Source: Syngnathus acus (Eukaryota > Chordata > Actinopteri > Syngnathiformes > Syngnathidae). Taken from it: a DNA stretch of 64,000 nucleotides. Shown here one piece after another: positions 13,534-25,951 of the stretch; positions within the stretch are counted from its first letter, which is position 1, and the number at the start of each line of letters is the position of its first letter. The notes under the pieces are model-generated. The model was not told where the DNA came from and ran no database searches. It saw only the letters and a list, made by a program, of their open reading frames with translations. The stretch spans positions 9,867,412 through 9,931,411 of the forward strand of contig NC_051102.1 of NCBI RefSeq assembly GCF_901709675.1, given 5' to 3'. The position numbers were made by a program, and so were the translations under genes.

Positions 13534-16045
13534 GTCACACACTCGCAACTCAAGAGTGACGACACTCGTGCCAACGGGGAGATCAGCGGCGGCGAAGAAG
13601 GAAAACTTTAATCCCTCACGTACGAGAGAGAGCGAGATGGCAACGTGTGACCCGAGGTCGCCTCTTCATTCACACCGCCGCCCAAAGCTGCGATGCGCCG
13701 GCCGGCATGTTTCCATCTCCACCCCCTTGTTAATCTCTTCTGTCCCTTGTTTGATTCCACGAGAGAGTCTTAAAAGCTGAGGCAGTTGGGCGATTTGCCA
13801 ACTGTTCAGGAGGCTCACTCGTCGGCTCCTGCGGGGGTACGGGGGTCCTGGAGCCGTGCCATGCTCGCTTAGCAATGACGGGATGGAGACGGCAGGGCAG
13901 CGCAATCCGGGATTAACGCGCACTACTGCCGGCCGAGCTCTTCACACACACCGGGGAGGGAGAGGAGGAACAGTGGCAGTGGAAGTGGGAGGAGTCACGG
14001 CTCATAATGACAAACCCGTGTTCTGTTTCTGGCAATGGAGGGGCGGGGGAGCGGATGATGGTCTTGAATGAGCAGGATTACAAAATGTTCACAGGATAAC
14101 AACAACTAAAAAATGACAGAAAGATATCAAAGGGATATTTTGAAGATTTGAACGAATATTTGAAAGCTTTTGTATTCGTTTTTGGGAGGAGAATGCTCAA
14201 TAGGTTTCTTCGTATTTTTTTGCGTGTATGTGTAGACAACCCCACAGTTGCTGAAACTACAATAATCTACACAGTTGCCAGCCATGACATGATCTGGCAA
14301 CATAGCCTGTTGTCATCTGAACATGCAGATTATACATTTACTGCGTTGCATATTAAAGGCCGAACGGAGCGGGATTAAATAGCATGCAGACGAATTGACC
14401 GAGATTACGCTGATCCAATGGGAGCATCTCTGCATCCCACAGGGGCAGCCCACAAAGACAAGCGGCATTGTGGCGAGTAATCATGTCAATCCCGCCTGCT
14501 CTTGCTGGTGACCGAGTATAAAAACAACAAAGACGATTAATCGACAACAATCGTTTCGTCTTAAATGGATCTTTTTCTTATTTGGGACCAGTGACAGTAT
14601 ATCTTCTTCTTTTCTCTGACGACAAATAAGATGACAAGACCATCAAGCTTCAAATTCTTTGCTGTGAATCTTGCAAGAATGACTCAGCCCGGGCTTACTC
14701 GGCGCCCCCCCGCCCGCCACACTCTGCGGTCTTTCAATTACTTGATGCCGGGATAAAGCCTGGTCTCCACCTCAAACACGCCTCTCCCTTTCATCTTCCG
14801 TGATGGCTCTGGTGCAAGAGGTTCACCCCGGGCATTGACAAACCCGCTGATGTTCTCTTCAAAGGCGCGCCGGCGTCTTATTTTTCGGCTCGCCGAAATG
14901 CACTCTTCATCGCGGCTTTTTTCGCAGAACTGTGACGCCCTCTCGAGGGACCCGCGGCGGCGGGCGGGTGACTACGGGTCGGCGAGAGGGGAAGAGCGTC
15001 GACAACAACCTCTTGGCAATTTCACCTTTTTGCACACCCGGGAAGTGTAAATTTGACAACGGCTATGTCAAAAAAAAGCTTGGAAGGTCCCAAAAGGTCA
15101 GCACTCTGACTTGAGTGTGAGCTGTGAATGAAGAAGCATTTTGCAGCATGTCAGATGATTGCCACATACTGCTATTTTGCTTCCAAAAAAAAAAAAGAAA
15201 GCTGCCTTCTATTCAAGAAAGCTGTTGGTTTGTCTTTAGTGAATGACGCACCACATTAGTTGTGCAAAATGCAGCAAGATTCGATATCACACAAGAGCAG
15301 ACAGACTGGAACAAAGGGAATCAGCTGAGCGCAGACCTCTGCCAAGGTCAGACAATAATGATAACAAATATCCTTGCTGATGGAAAAAGAGAAATAGAAA
15401 CAAAAGCAATTATGATTGTTTTTTTTGTTTTTTTTGCACTGCAGTTCATACGGAAAATTAAAAGCCGTGGCTTACGAGGATCCACAATCATCCCGAAGGC
15501 GGTGGTAGTTAAAAATGCAAAGTGTGTACTGGCAGAATGTGAAACACAAAATTCACACGAATAATTTTTTTTTCATTTGCTTCAGTCTCATGAAAAAGCC
15601 TCAACAATTTAGTTGCGCTAGAATGACTCTGACGAGGGCGTAGAATGACACTGCTGGTCATTGTGATAATTCCACTCGGCTAAGCTATTGACGTCACATC
15701 ACCCGAGCTCCTTAAAGCTCACGTATCGCAATCACGACATCAACGTCAACGGCCATTCGGAGGTACATAAAAAATTCAGATCTCATTAAAATTCCCAAGC
15801 AAGTCGATAAGGCTATCTAGGCATTGAAATAGAAATTGCGGGTGCCAGTAATAGTCGCACTTTGGTATCATTATCCGTCATAAAACCTAACTTGCAATCT
15901 CGGCATTGGATGAGTCCAAGGTTGCAGCATCCAGCTACTTACTGTACGTCAAATTCCAACAGACTGAACGTGGACAGTTGGACACCGACTAAAGACGATA
16001 ACAATTGTTAAAATGTATGTTTCAATGAAGAAAAATGTCTCAGCA

Positions 16046-16210
16046 CATCTCAGCTCATCAGTGCAGCACTAATAGTGGACATTCTTTGCAGAGGATAAAG
16101 AATATATGACAGAATACCGCTGCATTGTTACGGTACATCAAAAAGATTCATAGCACAGCATCGTAGATGTTATTTAATGTTAGCATTAAGCTAGCAGACG
16201 CTATTTCATG
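16046..16210. repeat. Dispersed repeat family B copy
   Basis: Blocks CTCATCAGTGCAGCACTAAT, GCAGAGGATAAAGAATA and TGTTAGCATTAAGC. Related copies lie at about 24195-24335 and 48262-48400. Confidence 0.5.
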
Positions 16211-16270
16211 TTCGCATTAAGCTACCACACACTAAGCTATTTGGTTTTTGATATTTGTATTACTCTTATG

Positions 16271-16980
16271 CAGTGCTTCTCAAATAGTGGGGCGCGCCCC
16301 AAGGGGGGGGCGCGGTGCAATACCTGGGGGGGCGCGTGTGACCCTGGGGAACAGGCTTTTTTTTTTTTTTTTTTTTTTAATTATTTTTTTTTTTTGGCAG
16401 TACTAGAATAAAGTGTAATTGCGCATTTACTACAGTAGGCGGCAGTGGCGCTCTCATTGTTACTTCTGTCACGTTTGCGACAGTGCAACATTTTACGACT
16501 TACAAGACAACAGGTTTGCCTTGGTTAGCACAAATTGTTTAATTCACCTTGTTTTGTAGGTTCAAGTGTTTTATATATTGTGCTCCTGAGTTAATGTTGC
16601 TGAACTGAATATAAATAAGTTATTATTTTTTTAGTTTTTGTAGTTTATTAGTTATTATAATTATTAAATATTATTTATTGATTTGATTTAATTTTGCAAT
16701 GGTGCAATTAGTTGGTCAAACATGTTTACAGTTTAAACAAGGATTTATTTATTCTTAATTTCAGGCATTGATGCACTTAAAATCTTTTCTGTTGCAGACT
16801 TAAAACACGATTTGATAAAGTTATTCTTTGTAAGTTTGACCATATGTCTTTCTTTTTTTCTTTAATGTTAATAAGGATAAAATGTTATGCAGAGATGGAT
16901 AGTCACGGTGGGGAGTGGGGGGCGCGAATAGTTTTCTTCTTGCTAGGGGGGGCGTAACAGAAAATAATTGAGAAGCACTG
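16271..16980. mobile_element. Non-autonomous hAT element, 710 bp
   Basis: The ends are CAGTGCTTCTCAA at 16271-16283 and its exact complement at 16968-16980. Identical 8-bp duplications CTCTTATG flank it at 16263-16270 and 16981-16988. GGGGCGCG-type runs lie inside both ends, and long T tracts occupy 16359-16395. No transposase is visible. The intact duplication suggests fairly recent insertion. Confidence 0.92.
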
Positions 16981-18788
16981 CTCTTATGACATTTCACTTA
17001 GTTTTTTTTTTTTCCTCAAATGAATTGAAAGGTTTTAAAAGCACTCTTGTTTGTCGCAAAATCGTCCAATCACAGTTTTGACGTTATAAATAGCTGCTTT
17101 CCTCTGCCGCTCTGGTCTTGATGAGAGCAACCTGTAAATGGCATCACTCAGTAGGTGTCTTTATTGCCTCGATGATATTGAGCCAGACACAAGGCATCAT
17201 CCCAAGCCCGGCTCATATCTCTCTTGTAAACACTCTTCCGGGCGGCCATTTTCTGTTTCCCCAGAGTTCACTTCAGGGTCAAGGTTTTGGCAAGCGGCGG
17301 GCTGGCGGTAACTCCAACATGTAAAAGTGCCAAAGATCCCTCCAGATTTACACCTTCACCTGAAGTGTCTCCCTCGCTGGGACGTTGGATGCCAGAGTGG
17401 CCGAGCAAAAACTAACTTGAGTTAAAAGACAGTGTGTTTTACTTGGCAAAAGGTGAACGATTGTCAGACAACACAAAAGCATTGGTGAAGTGATGGTCGG
17501 GTTCTCCACAGAACATCCCATTCCGTCCTTATTGATTATTTTTGTACAGGACATCAACATGTTCTGGAAAGGCCAGAATTGATGGGCTAGTATCAACGGG
17601 TCAACTGTGACTACTATCAAAAAAAGGCTCTACCGAAGTATATTTTGAATCCGTTCCCAAAATGTAATTAGCAGGGCTTTGAGGTCCAACATACACGAGG
17701 ACAAACATATTGATTCCAGCAAAGGTTAAAAGCTTTTCTCTAGCGACATTGATGAAATATATGTATAATAAGCAAAACAATAGCAAGCATTTGGATTTCG
17801 GGGACCTCGGCACGAACTGTTGATGCAGCGTAAATGTATTAAAAGCCAAAACCAAAACGACGAGGCCTCAGGCAGGCAATTTGAACGTCCGACCGCGAGG
17901 TGACGCCGCATTCGGTCGATGCGCAAGCACTCTCGGTCACGCACACTCACAAACCAGTGGAGGCTCATTAGCCGCTCGGCGGGGCTTGTGATGAAAGCAG
18001 CGGTAGCCAAAGGAGGGGTCGGCAGGCCAAACCGGGGGCTACAACAGAGGCGTCCGTTTTAATCGACTGCGTTGCTCGCCGTCCAATTAACAGGCAGAAA
18101 AATCACAGCGCTGACCGCAAAAGCCATGCGGGCCTCTGAAGTCAAACGTTGGGTCGTGTGAACTGGAAGTCTGAGACACCAATCTCCTTCCTTGTTAAAA
18201 ATGCACATTCGCAAAACTTCAATATTTTGTTGAATTGCCCAACTTGAAATTTTATCCAAGTTCGTTTTTTTTTAATTTATAGAGTTCAGTAGCAAGTGTC
18301 AGAAACAAACTTTTTCTCCCCTTCATTAAAATGAACGTTTGTATCACAGAGGCACGATTATCGGCAACCAAAATTAAAACCATTTTTAGATAGCAAAAAA
18401 AAACAGACCCAAAATAGGATCATCTCCAATTCAAATCTATCATTCAATCATCACAATGCATTTGGACCATGCGCCTGGAAAGGCCCACGTCACGCTACCT
18501 GCGGCAATTTTGTCGGCGGAGCCCTTGAGGTTAATTGCAATCAAACGGTTAAAAGCCGTTCAATATTCCAAAACGCGACACGGCATTATGTTAATGCACG
18601 TTTGAAGCCATTGTTACCAAGGTGGAATCAATCTCGCCTGCATCCCTCGAGGTCAGCGTCCATACGGAGCAATTAGTGTGCAGTGAGGATTAAATGTCAG
18701 AAATGACCATTATCAACTCGAGGTTAAATCAATTACCATATGAAATTGATATCAAGTGTATGCGTGGTCAGCACTACAAAGATCCTAC

Positions 18789-21244
18789 CTGATGGCCGTC
18801 TTCTCTGTGACATCCCCCTCGTCCGTCAGGGGGAGCTCATCTGCCAGAATCTCCTCAGGTGTCCGGAGGTCATTCTGGGGGGTCTTCTGCTCTCTGCCTT
18901 TGATGCCCATCCCTGCTGTGATGGCGTTCCATAAAGCACTTTGGGACTTGGAGCCTGCAATTATAATAAGAGATGCATTATATATGTATGTAGCTGTAGA
19001 CGGGGAGCTTCGTTTTGTTTACGGAAGCTTAAGTCGCTTGAGGGGAGCGGAGTAGCGTTCTGATGCTGCCATCGTGTGGGTGTGTGATGTAACAGCCAAA
19101 AAGTTGCACGACATGACACCAGGAAACATTAGCTCCATCATAAAAACTCATTTACACTTCATAAACGTACGTGCAAAACTGGCCTGTGGTCGACTTGAGC
19201 TTTCTCCATCTTCGTTTGCCACTGGAAAGAAGAAAAACAAAAAGTGAGGGGACCCAGTTGAGAGCACTAAAAAAAAAAAACGTCTGGAAATTGACAAAGC
19301 TGCGCAATATTGCCCAAAACGGTGATACATTTAGTTTAAAGGACCTTACGGTGACGGGTTATTGAGGAAAACTAATGAGCTGAAGTTATTTTTCCAAACT
19401 GAAGCCACTCGGCAGCATCACAGAACAGAAGCTTGTTACCATGGCGATGTGGCTCACTGGGAAATGAGCCAGCTTTGTAGAGAGACACCACACACCTTGA
19501 ACTCCCAGGTTTATTACAACATATCTCCTAGCGATTTGTGTATTTCAGAACCCGAGTATTGATGTAAGGGGCAGCGAGGTGTGGTTTTTTTTGGGTCATA
19601 ATTCTAGTAACGAAAACAGCCTGAAAGAAGCGAAAAATTGCGAAATATAGGTATTGTTTAGATGTAAAACGTGAGTGAGGGGGGCAATATTTGGAGAGGG
19701 CAGGGGGTTAACAACGAGCTGGTAGAATGTACTGAATTTATGGATTACGACTGACACCCGAGACAATATCAAAAAGAATATTTATTTTTATTTGAAAATT
19801 TTGAAAATCAGTTGAAGACCTTGTAAAGTCATTCAGAGATTTGACAATTGCTGAAAACACAGAATTATGTTGTAGAGAATTGATTCAGTGTTTTAACACG
19901 TTTCAATTTTGCCTTCATGAAGCCTGGCACGAGTCACTCATCACCAGCTAGCTAGCTATGCCTACACCCCCAAAATTGTATCCTGCAATGTGTCACCTGA
20001 ACGCACTTGTTACATTCCGTACAAGATAAAAATGACTCAATAAATGGTCTAAAAAAAAAAAAAAAAAAAGCAACAAAAGAAATAGTTTCTCTTTAAACTG
20101 ACTGTGAAGTTCAAATATGTTTACACGGCAGTGCATCGATACCGACATTGCGGCACTAATAAGCACAGCTCGCGACAAAGCACCGCAGTCGGGAGTCCAA
20201 ACATCAGCTGCGGGTCTCCACGTTAATAGAGCGCCGGACGTGAGGGGCAATGAGGGAGCGGTGCTTCAGTCACGCTTCAGAGGAGGTGATTGGCGAAGCG
20301 CGCCCACCGAGAACCCAGGCCCGGCCGAGCCATTGATTGTGATTCTTCGGAGTTGCCATGGCAACTGTCCATGCTTGCCGAGAGCGCCGGCATTGTAATA
20401 TAGGCCGCGTGTGACAAGAGTGGATTTGGAGCTCTACTACCATGTCAACAGAAAGACCATTTAGATGAGATCATAAACACTCTGGGTGGAATTTATTTGA
20501 CGACACGGTACATCGACCTCCAGGAGTTGTACTACTTTCTTATTAGTCTTTGTTTCAAAGCACTGTCATGCTTTGGCTGTGCAGCTTCCAGTCCTCATTT
20601 TGTTTTGTCCAATCAGATTTCAGCTTCTATGTGTTGTCATGTATTTGTCATTCTCCCAAAGTCTTCAGAATATTGTGACTAGTGACATTCTTCCATCCTG
20701 ATTGGTTCAGATGTGCTTAGCCTTCTGATTGGTTGATCTTAAGATGCACACCAAATACCCATGATTCTTTTTTGACATCAAGGATCTGACTGTATATATA
20801 CACAAAGTGTGGGAGTGAAGTTTCCCAACTAAGGATCCTTCGCAGCTCCAGTTGTCCTGCCGCAACTCTTGCCTCACTGAACGAAAAGGGAAAAGTCGTA
20901 GTTTGACAAACGTGTGCCAAAACAGCTTTCTTATGAACTGATGGCGGATTTGTTTTTATAGTTTTTTGCCTCGCCCCCTTTAAGCACATAAGTTCATCTA
21001 CACTCAGGTTGTCAGGACAATAGCCTGAATCCCAGGTGACGTCAGCTCGCTTGTTTCCATGGAGGGCTCGCAGCGCAGCGGCAAGCATCAACTTCAGCCG
21101 AGTGGACTAATGCGGCGAGTTGAGCGGCCGGTCTCGAATGTGACACGCACACTAAGTCTTACCTATGGTGATGTTGAAGCCGTCAATGCTGAAAGTGGCG
21201 CTCCGACCCTTTCGGAAGCGATGCTTCTTGGAGTTTGCCTCCAT
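18789..21244 (-). CDS. pde1c: pde1c long-form N-terminal exons (alternative promoter)
   Basis: Three exons encode the other known type of PDE1C N-terminus. Exon a is 21163-21244, with ATG at 21244; it begins MEANSKKHRFRKGRS and contains ATFSIDGFNITI, donor GTAAG, phase 1. Exon b is 19171-19221, a 51-nt exon reading ANEDGESSS, between AG and GTACGT. Exon c is 18789-18954; it contains SKSQSALWN and then TPEEILADELPL, and ends in phase 2 before GTAGGA. The phases 1-1-2 join without error and the last one equals the phase left by the short-form microexon at 11393, so both forms can splice to the same downstream exon. The RSATFSIDG, SKSQ and PEEILADELP blocks are what I recall of mammalian long PDE1C isoforms. 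A promoter for this form should lie just right of 21244; the region 21400-21600 is pyrimidine-rich. Tissue use cannot be read from the sequence. Confidence 0.85.
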
Positions 21245-24200
21245 AACCTCAAGAAGCTCAGCGCCTTTGGTCTGCTCTTTTATTTCTCAGTTCATTAACT
21301 GTCAACAAAAAAAATTTTTTTTAAAAAAAACAGTCGGCGGACTCCACTTGGCGATCAGTGCTGGCGGAGAATTCTCACACTGGTCACCTTTTCAGGCACA
21401 GACCTCCTTCCTCTCCATCGCCACCACCCCCCCGACTTTATTTTCTCCCTCTCGCTTGACGTTTCCTCACAGCTCCACAAGCTCATTTCAACTTGTGGCT
21501 CTTGTCTATCTCTTTCTCTCTCGCGCTCTCTCTCTCTCTCGCTCCGTCCCCTAAGCGGTATGGTAGGTGTATAGTGGGCGGTCGGGAGGGGAGGACATCT
21601 CTGGAGATCTTTAAAAGCACATGACTCCTCCTACTAGGAAGAATTTTCAACGTGATAAAATCCTGCCTAAATCTATTCCGGTTTTGCTTGCTAAAAAAAA
21701 TGCCCCCTCCCCTGAAAAAAAAAAAAAAAAAGATTCTATCAAGACATGTGTAGCGTCACGGCAAACTGAACAGGAGTGACAGATGTGTCGAGTCCCGACG
21801 AGTCCCTGAATCAATGCCACTGCTTTTTCATTTTCTCTTATTTACCCAAGCCCATTATGAGCGCACACGCAAAAAGCTCGGAGTGCTGCCGCTTCAATGG
21901 TTACACGTGATTTGTAAGAGTACACAAAAAATCCAACCACATCCAAAATGATCATGCTGTCTCTATGAACACCATATGACATTTCGCTTCAGGATTTTCC
22001 CCTCTTTCATTTCCCCGCCCAATCCGATTCCGTTTTGCACTTTCCCTTTCAATTGAGGCGCTAATAGCAGAAGGGATGCGCCACGTGATATACATTCCAC
22101 TTTTTAGGGATCCATGTTTCGTAATTTAGCCTGAACCACATTATTGTCTTCAACCTAGGACTTGGATTATATGGTGGTCCCTCGAATAGACACTGGTGCG
22201 TCATCCACTTGAGATAAACACCTCCCTAAAAATAGACAATTATCAAGAAACATAGTAGGTCATTATCTCGGTTCGTAGTAGCTAGTGTTCACAAGAGTGA
22301 CCTAACAAAGACAGCTCTCACTCTGCCAGGAAAGTGTGGAGTCTACAGTAAATCAATCAATTCATTCCAATTAAAACAGAGTACTAGGCCACAACACTTT
22401 CCGGAAAATTGTTACGGGTGGTTCTCAGGAAGTATGGTCCAAGAACGTGACGCGAGCACCCAAAAATGAACTTTTACAAAACCCGATTAAAAAAAAAAAA
22501 GACATTCTTTAAATCAAAGCTTCTGGCAGTGTGCAGAGATTGTTGATCACATGGAGCTGTTTTGTTTGGATACATTTCCTTTCTATTTACATTCAATACA
22601 TTTGGCGTTACGCAATACATTTTAGAAGTTGCCGAGGACATTGCATAACACACTCAACGAAGCCATTGTGTGCCTGCGCCCCAACCCCCGGTCACTCTTT
22701 AGTCAACTGCAATATGTGTTTTCACTCTCAACTGTGAAAATGCAGACTTGTACAGTACACTGGTAACGACGAACTGAAATGACAGTTCATGAGAAAAAAA
22801 TCTTCAATGTGATTACGCTCAATTGGAAGGAGACAGGATCAACATGGGAAGGCCGGGTATTACGCATGATTTAAATGAATTGCGTGTTTTGACAATTACA
22901 AGGGCGCAGATTCGCTTTCCTCTAAAGACAATAAACATTGTTTTTATTTTCCCTTCAAAATGGAGTCTTTAATTGCTTCTATATTGCTTTGAGACTGTTT
23001 GTCCACCCATCAAGCGTGAAATTACACAACCAACTATTAGATCCACTACAGTGTGTGATTCTCCGGCTTAGTGAGGAAATACTTTCTCCACAAGCGATGC
23101 TTTTGTTGACTATTTTGGCCACTCACGCTTTTCTTTGCGCTGCCACAAGTTCGAAGCACCTCATGCCACATGACTGTCGGAAAATTTGTAAAGCGTCATA
23201 ATGGCACATTGCTATACAATATGTCAACAATCGACAATCGAAGCGCAAAAACAAGCTCATTAGAGGTTTCCGCAGAACTGTGGAATGACACGGGCCTTTT
23301 CACTCCCCACACCGCTGTCACCCCAGTGACAAAGTCTTGTAATTAAGACACCCAGAGACCGGGCACCTTTGTTTTCTCCTGCTAAATGCTCATTAGAGGC
23401 ACCTTTAAAAAGGTAATGTGGGGAACCTGAGGGAACTGGCTGACAAGGCGCCGCGTGTGACGCCAGCCGCATCAACATCCTGACGGAAACATGGCCAAAC
23501 AAATGTCAAGGGTGGCGAATGACTTTTTTTTTTGGGGGGGGGGGACAAGCATGGCTGCAGTTCTAAATGAGGCAGACGCATTTGGCAGTGTTGGGTCAAC
23601 TGAAGCAAAAAATAAGAACCCACGGCGTCACTTATTTCCCTCCCGACGGACTTAAGCTGCATGTAAACCCGTCACGTTTGATTGACGCCAAAACTGGCTA
23701 GCTAATGAGCGGCTGCCTTCAACCACTGACTAGACATTTGAATATTTTTAAATCAACAACAGCAACACTTCTTATTCGTAATGCATGAGACTGCAACATG
23801 TATTAACAACTATTACTAACTTTTTATTTTAACAAACAGGAATTGGGGACTTCTATAAATAGTCAACTTGTTGGTCTTGTAGGTCATTGACATTAAAACA
23901 CCGCAGGGATTATCTGACAGAGTCAGGTAGGAGACGCCTGAGCATCATCACCGGCCGAGGGGGAAGTTCAACTGAAAGTCGAAGGGAGTCTACGGTCTGA
24001 CACAGTCATGGAAACGACACCACGGAGAGGATATTTTTGGAGTCGTCCGGGGAAGGTCCTTCCCTTCGGGGAGTAAAGGCGTTTGAGGCACCAGTGGGTT
24101 GTAAACAGGAAGTAGAATGCAGCAGCCAATCATCTTGCAGCTGGGTGTGTCCTTCCCATAGTGGGATTCAAACACCTCAACTCCTCTCTTGGCTCATCAG

Positions 24201-25713
24201 TACAGCACTAATTATTTATTCTACACATGGAAAAAGGGATATTTGAATGTGATTAATTATATTGGCAATGTACATGTGATTCGGTTTTAGGCCGTTACTT
24301 AAATGGTGAAACTAAATGCTAATTAGCATTAAGTTCGACTTCAGACCTTTGGCTGTTTTAAAAAGTGTTATTTCTCTTTGTTTTATGTTTACGTGGACAG
24401 TAAACTTCAACTGCCTATAGTTTGATTAATTGTTTACGATTTGTGCTTCGATTATTAGGTGCGGTGAGTTCAGCGCCGCCATAACAATGCGAGATCTTCC
24501 CAAACTAAATTTCAACTTACCGTTTTGTTTTTTGAGGCTATTAAAGTTAGCGCAAGAGTCCATCTTTAACTTTACAAGCATACAAGTGGCGGTGGTCCTT
24601 TTTATTCCCGTCTCAAGGACACCTGTAGTGAGCACGAGTGGAGATATGCTGAAAGGTTGGCCTTCAAAGCCGTGTGGTGTTCATTCGGTGAATAGCTACT
24701 TTCAAGGAGAATATGCAAAACCCTCCCTCTGATGTGACCACTTGCTCTTATCTACAGATGCGAGCATGCAACCAGCCAGCCGCAGGAAATAACACAACAG
24801 AGTGTATTCGGTAGGAACTGGATGCCCTTGCAAAATTCTAAAAAAAATTGTTTTTCTTTTTTTTTTGTATTTGCCAAGTGACAGTTGGAGTGCAAAGGAG
24901 CTGAGCCCTTGGGCTTGTCTCCTCAGAGGCACCTTTTCCTGTTTCCATGATACCAGTTTTGGCACTGTAATTGTGATGCTTTAACTCGAAGATGAACCTC
25001 TTGCATGACCTTCAGCTGATGAGTATACAACAAAAACACAAGTGCTGCTTCATACTTGAGCATTTTTTCTACCTCTGAAGAGAGAGAAAATGTCAACCCT
25101 TTTAAATCACTTATGTTGTCTCTCCAGACAAAAAGACAATGATGACATTAGAAAAAAATAAAAACAGCCATTGGGCCCGTGCATCGAGCAAGCTACTTGG
25201 GTAACATTTGCACCGCATGTGATGATCACATGAGATTTCAAAATCTATGGAAGAACAGAATCTTAATGTGTGCCAAACTATCCGAGCACACCACACACAC
25301 ATTAGAACTAAAAGTGTCAAATTCCTAATTTTATATCATTAAGTGTAGGGTTCGGTCACAGATTTATAAAAATCTTTTATGATTTGAAAAATCCTCTTCA
25401 TAAGCGTGGTCGCAGAACAAATTCAACGCATATCTCAAGGCACCACTGGACTATTAACATTTTTAATTAATTATATTACTTAACCAATTAATTTCTTCAA
25501 AATAAAACGTTAAAAAAATAAACAGTTTGACTCATAAATGTCGCATTTAATGAAATAGTCGGTTAATTAATTACGGGTCACTTAATTATAGCTTATATAA
25601 ATATTAGGGCGATAATTAATTATGTTGTATGGTTTGTACTTGAAGAAAGTTTGTTCAAGAACGACGAGGCAAACTTTTGAAGGCAACAGGTTAGCTTCGG
25701 TCCAAGTACTCAC
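21245..25713. other. Intron between distal and long-form pde1c first exons
   Basis: Begins with the likely promoter of the long form; a CT-rich tract lies at 21500-21545. Otherwise it holds a family B copy and homopolymer runs. No exon was recognised. Confidence 0.5.
24195..24335. repeat. Dispersed repeat family B copy
   Basis: Shares CTCATCAGTACAGCACTAAT and a TAATTAGCATTAAG end with 16046-16210; the middle has diverged. Confidence 0.45.
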
Positions 25714-25951
25714 CGCACAGTTTGTTCGGTTGAAATTCGGATGCCTTCTTGGCTCCGTTGGAGTCCTCCCGGTTCAAGACGAGCAACTGCCGGGAAGTCT
25801 GTCGAGCGACTTGGCTGGGCGGCTTGTGACTCCTCTTCCGAGCCGATTCGGGCGCCGAGTGGCTCCTCTCCGGGTCGTGACTCTCCGGTTCCGAGCCCAC
25901 TTTGACCAGCGCGTGGCGTGTCCTCGTCAGGGCGGAAGTCACAGAGCCCAT
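25714..25951 (-). CDS. Probable distal alternative first exon of pde1c
   Basis: A 79-codon open exon starts at the ATG at 25951 and ends at a strong GTGAGT donor after 25714, leaving phase 1. That is the phase needed to splice to pde1c exon b (19171-19221), so it would replace exon a. The peptide starts MGSVTSALTRTRHALVK: Gly2 with Ser at position 6 fits the N-myristoylation pattern MGxxxS/T and is followed by basic residues. The rest is Ser/Arg/Lys-rich and polar, with no recognisable domain. I do not recognise the sequence itself. It is placed with pde1c by strand, position 4.5 kb upstream of exon a, donor quality and phase. It could instead be the first exon of an unrelated transcript. In-frame stops lie beyond the donor, so it is only an exon and not a stand-alone gene. 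Confidence 0.5.

Larger units (their letters stand above)
13534..18788. other. Putative promoter of pde1c short form and upstream intron
   Basis: 13534-14000 is the likely 5' untranslated region and promoter of the short form and is moderately GC-rich; 14700-15000 is also GC-rich. The 710-bp hAT element and a family B copy lie further up. No other exon was seen. Confidence 0.5.
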
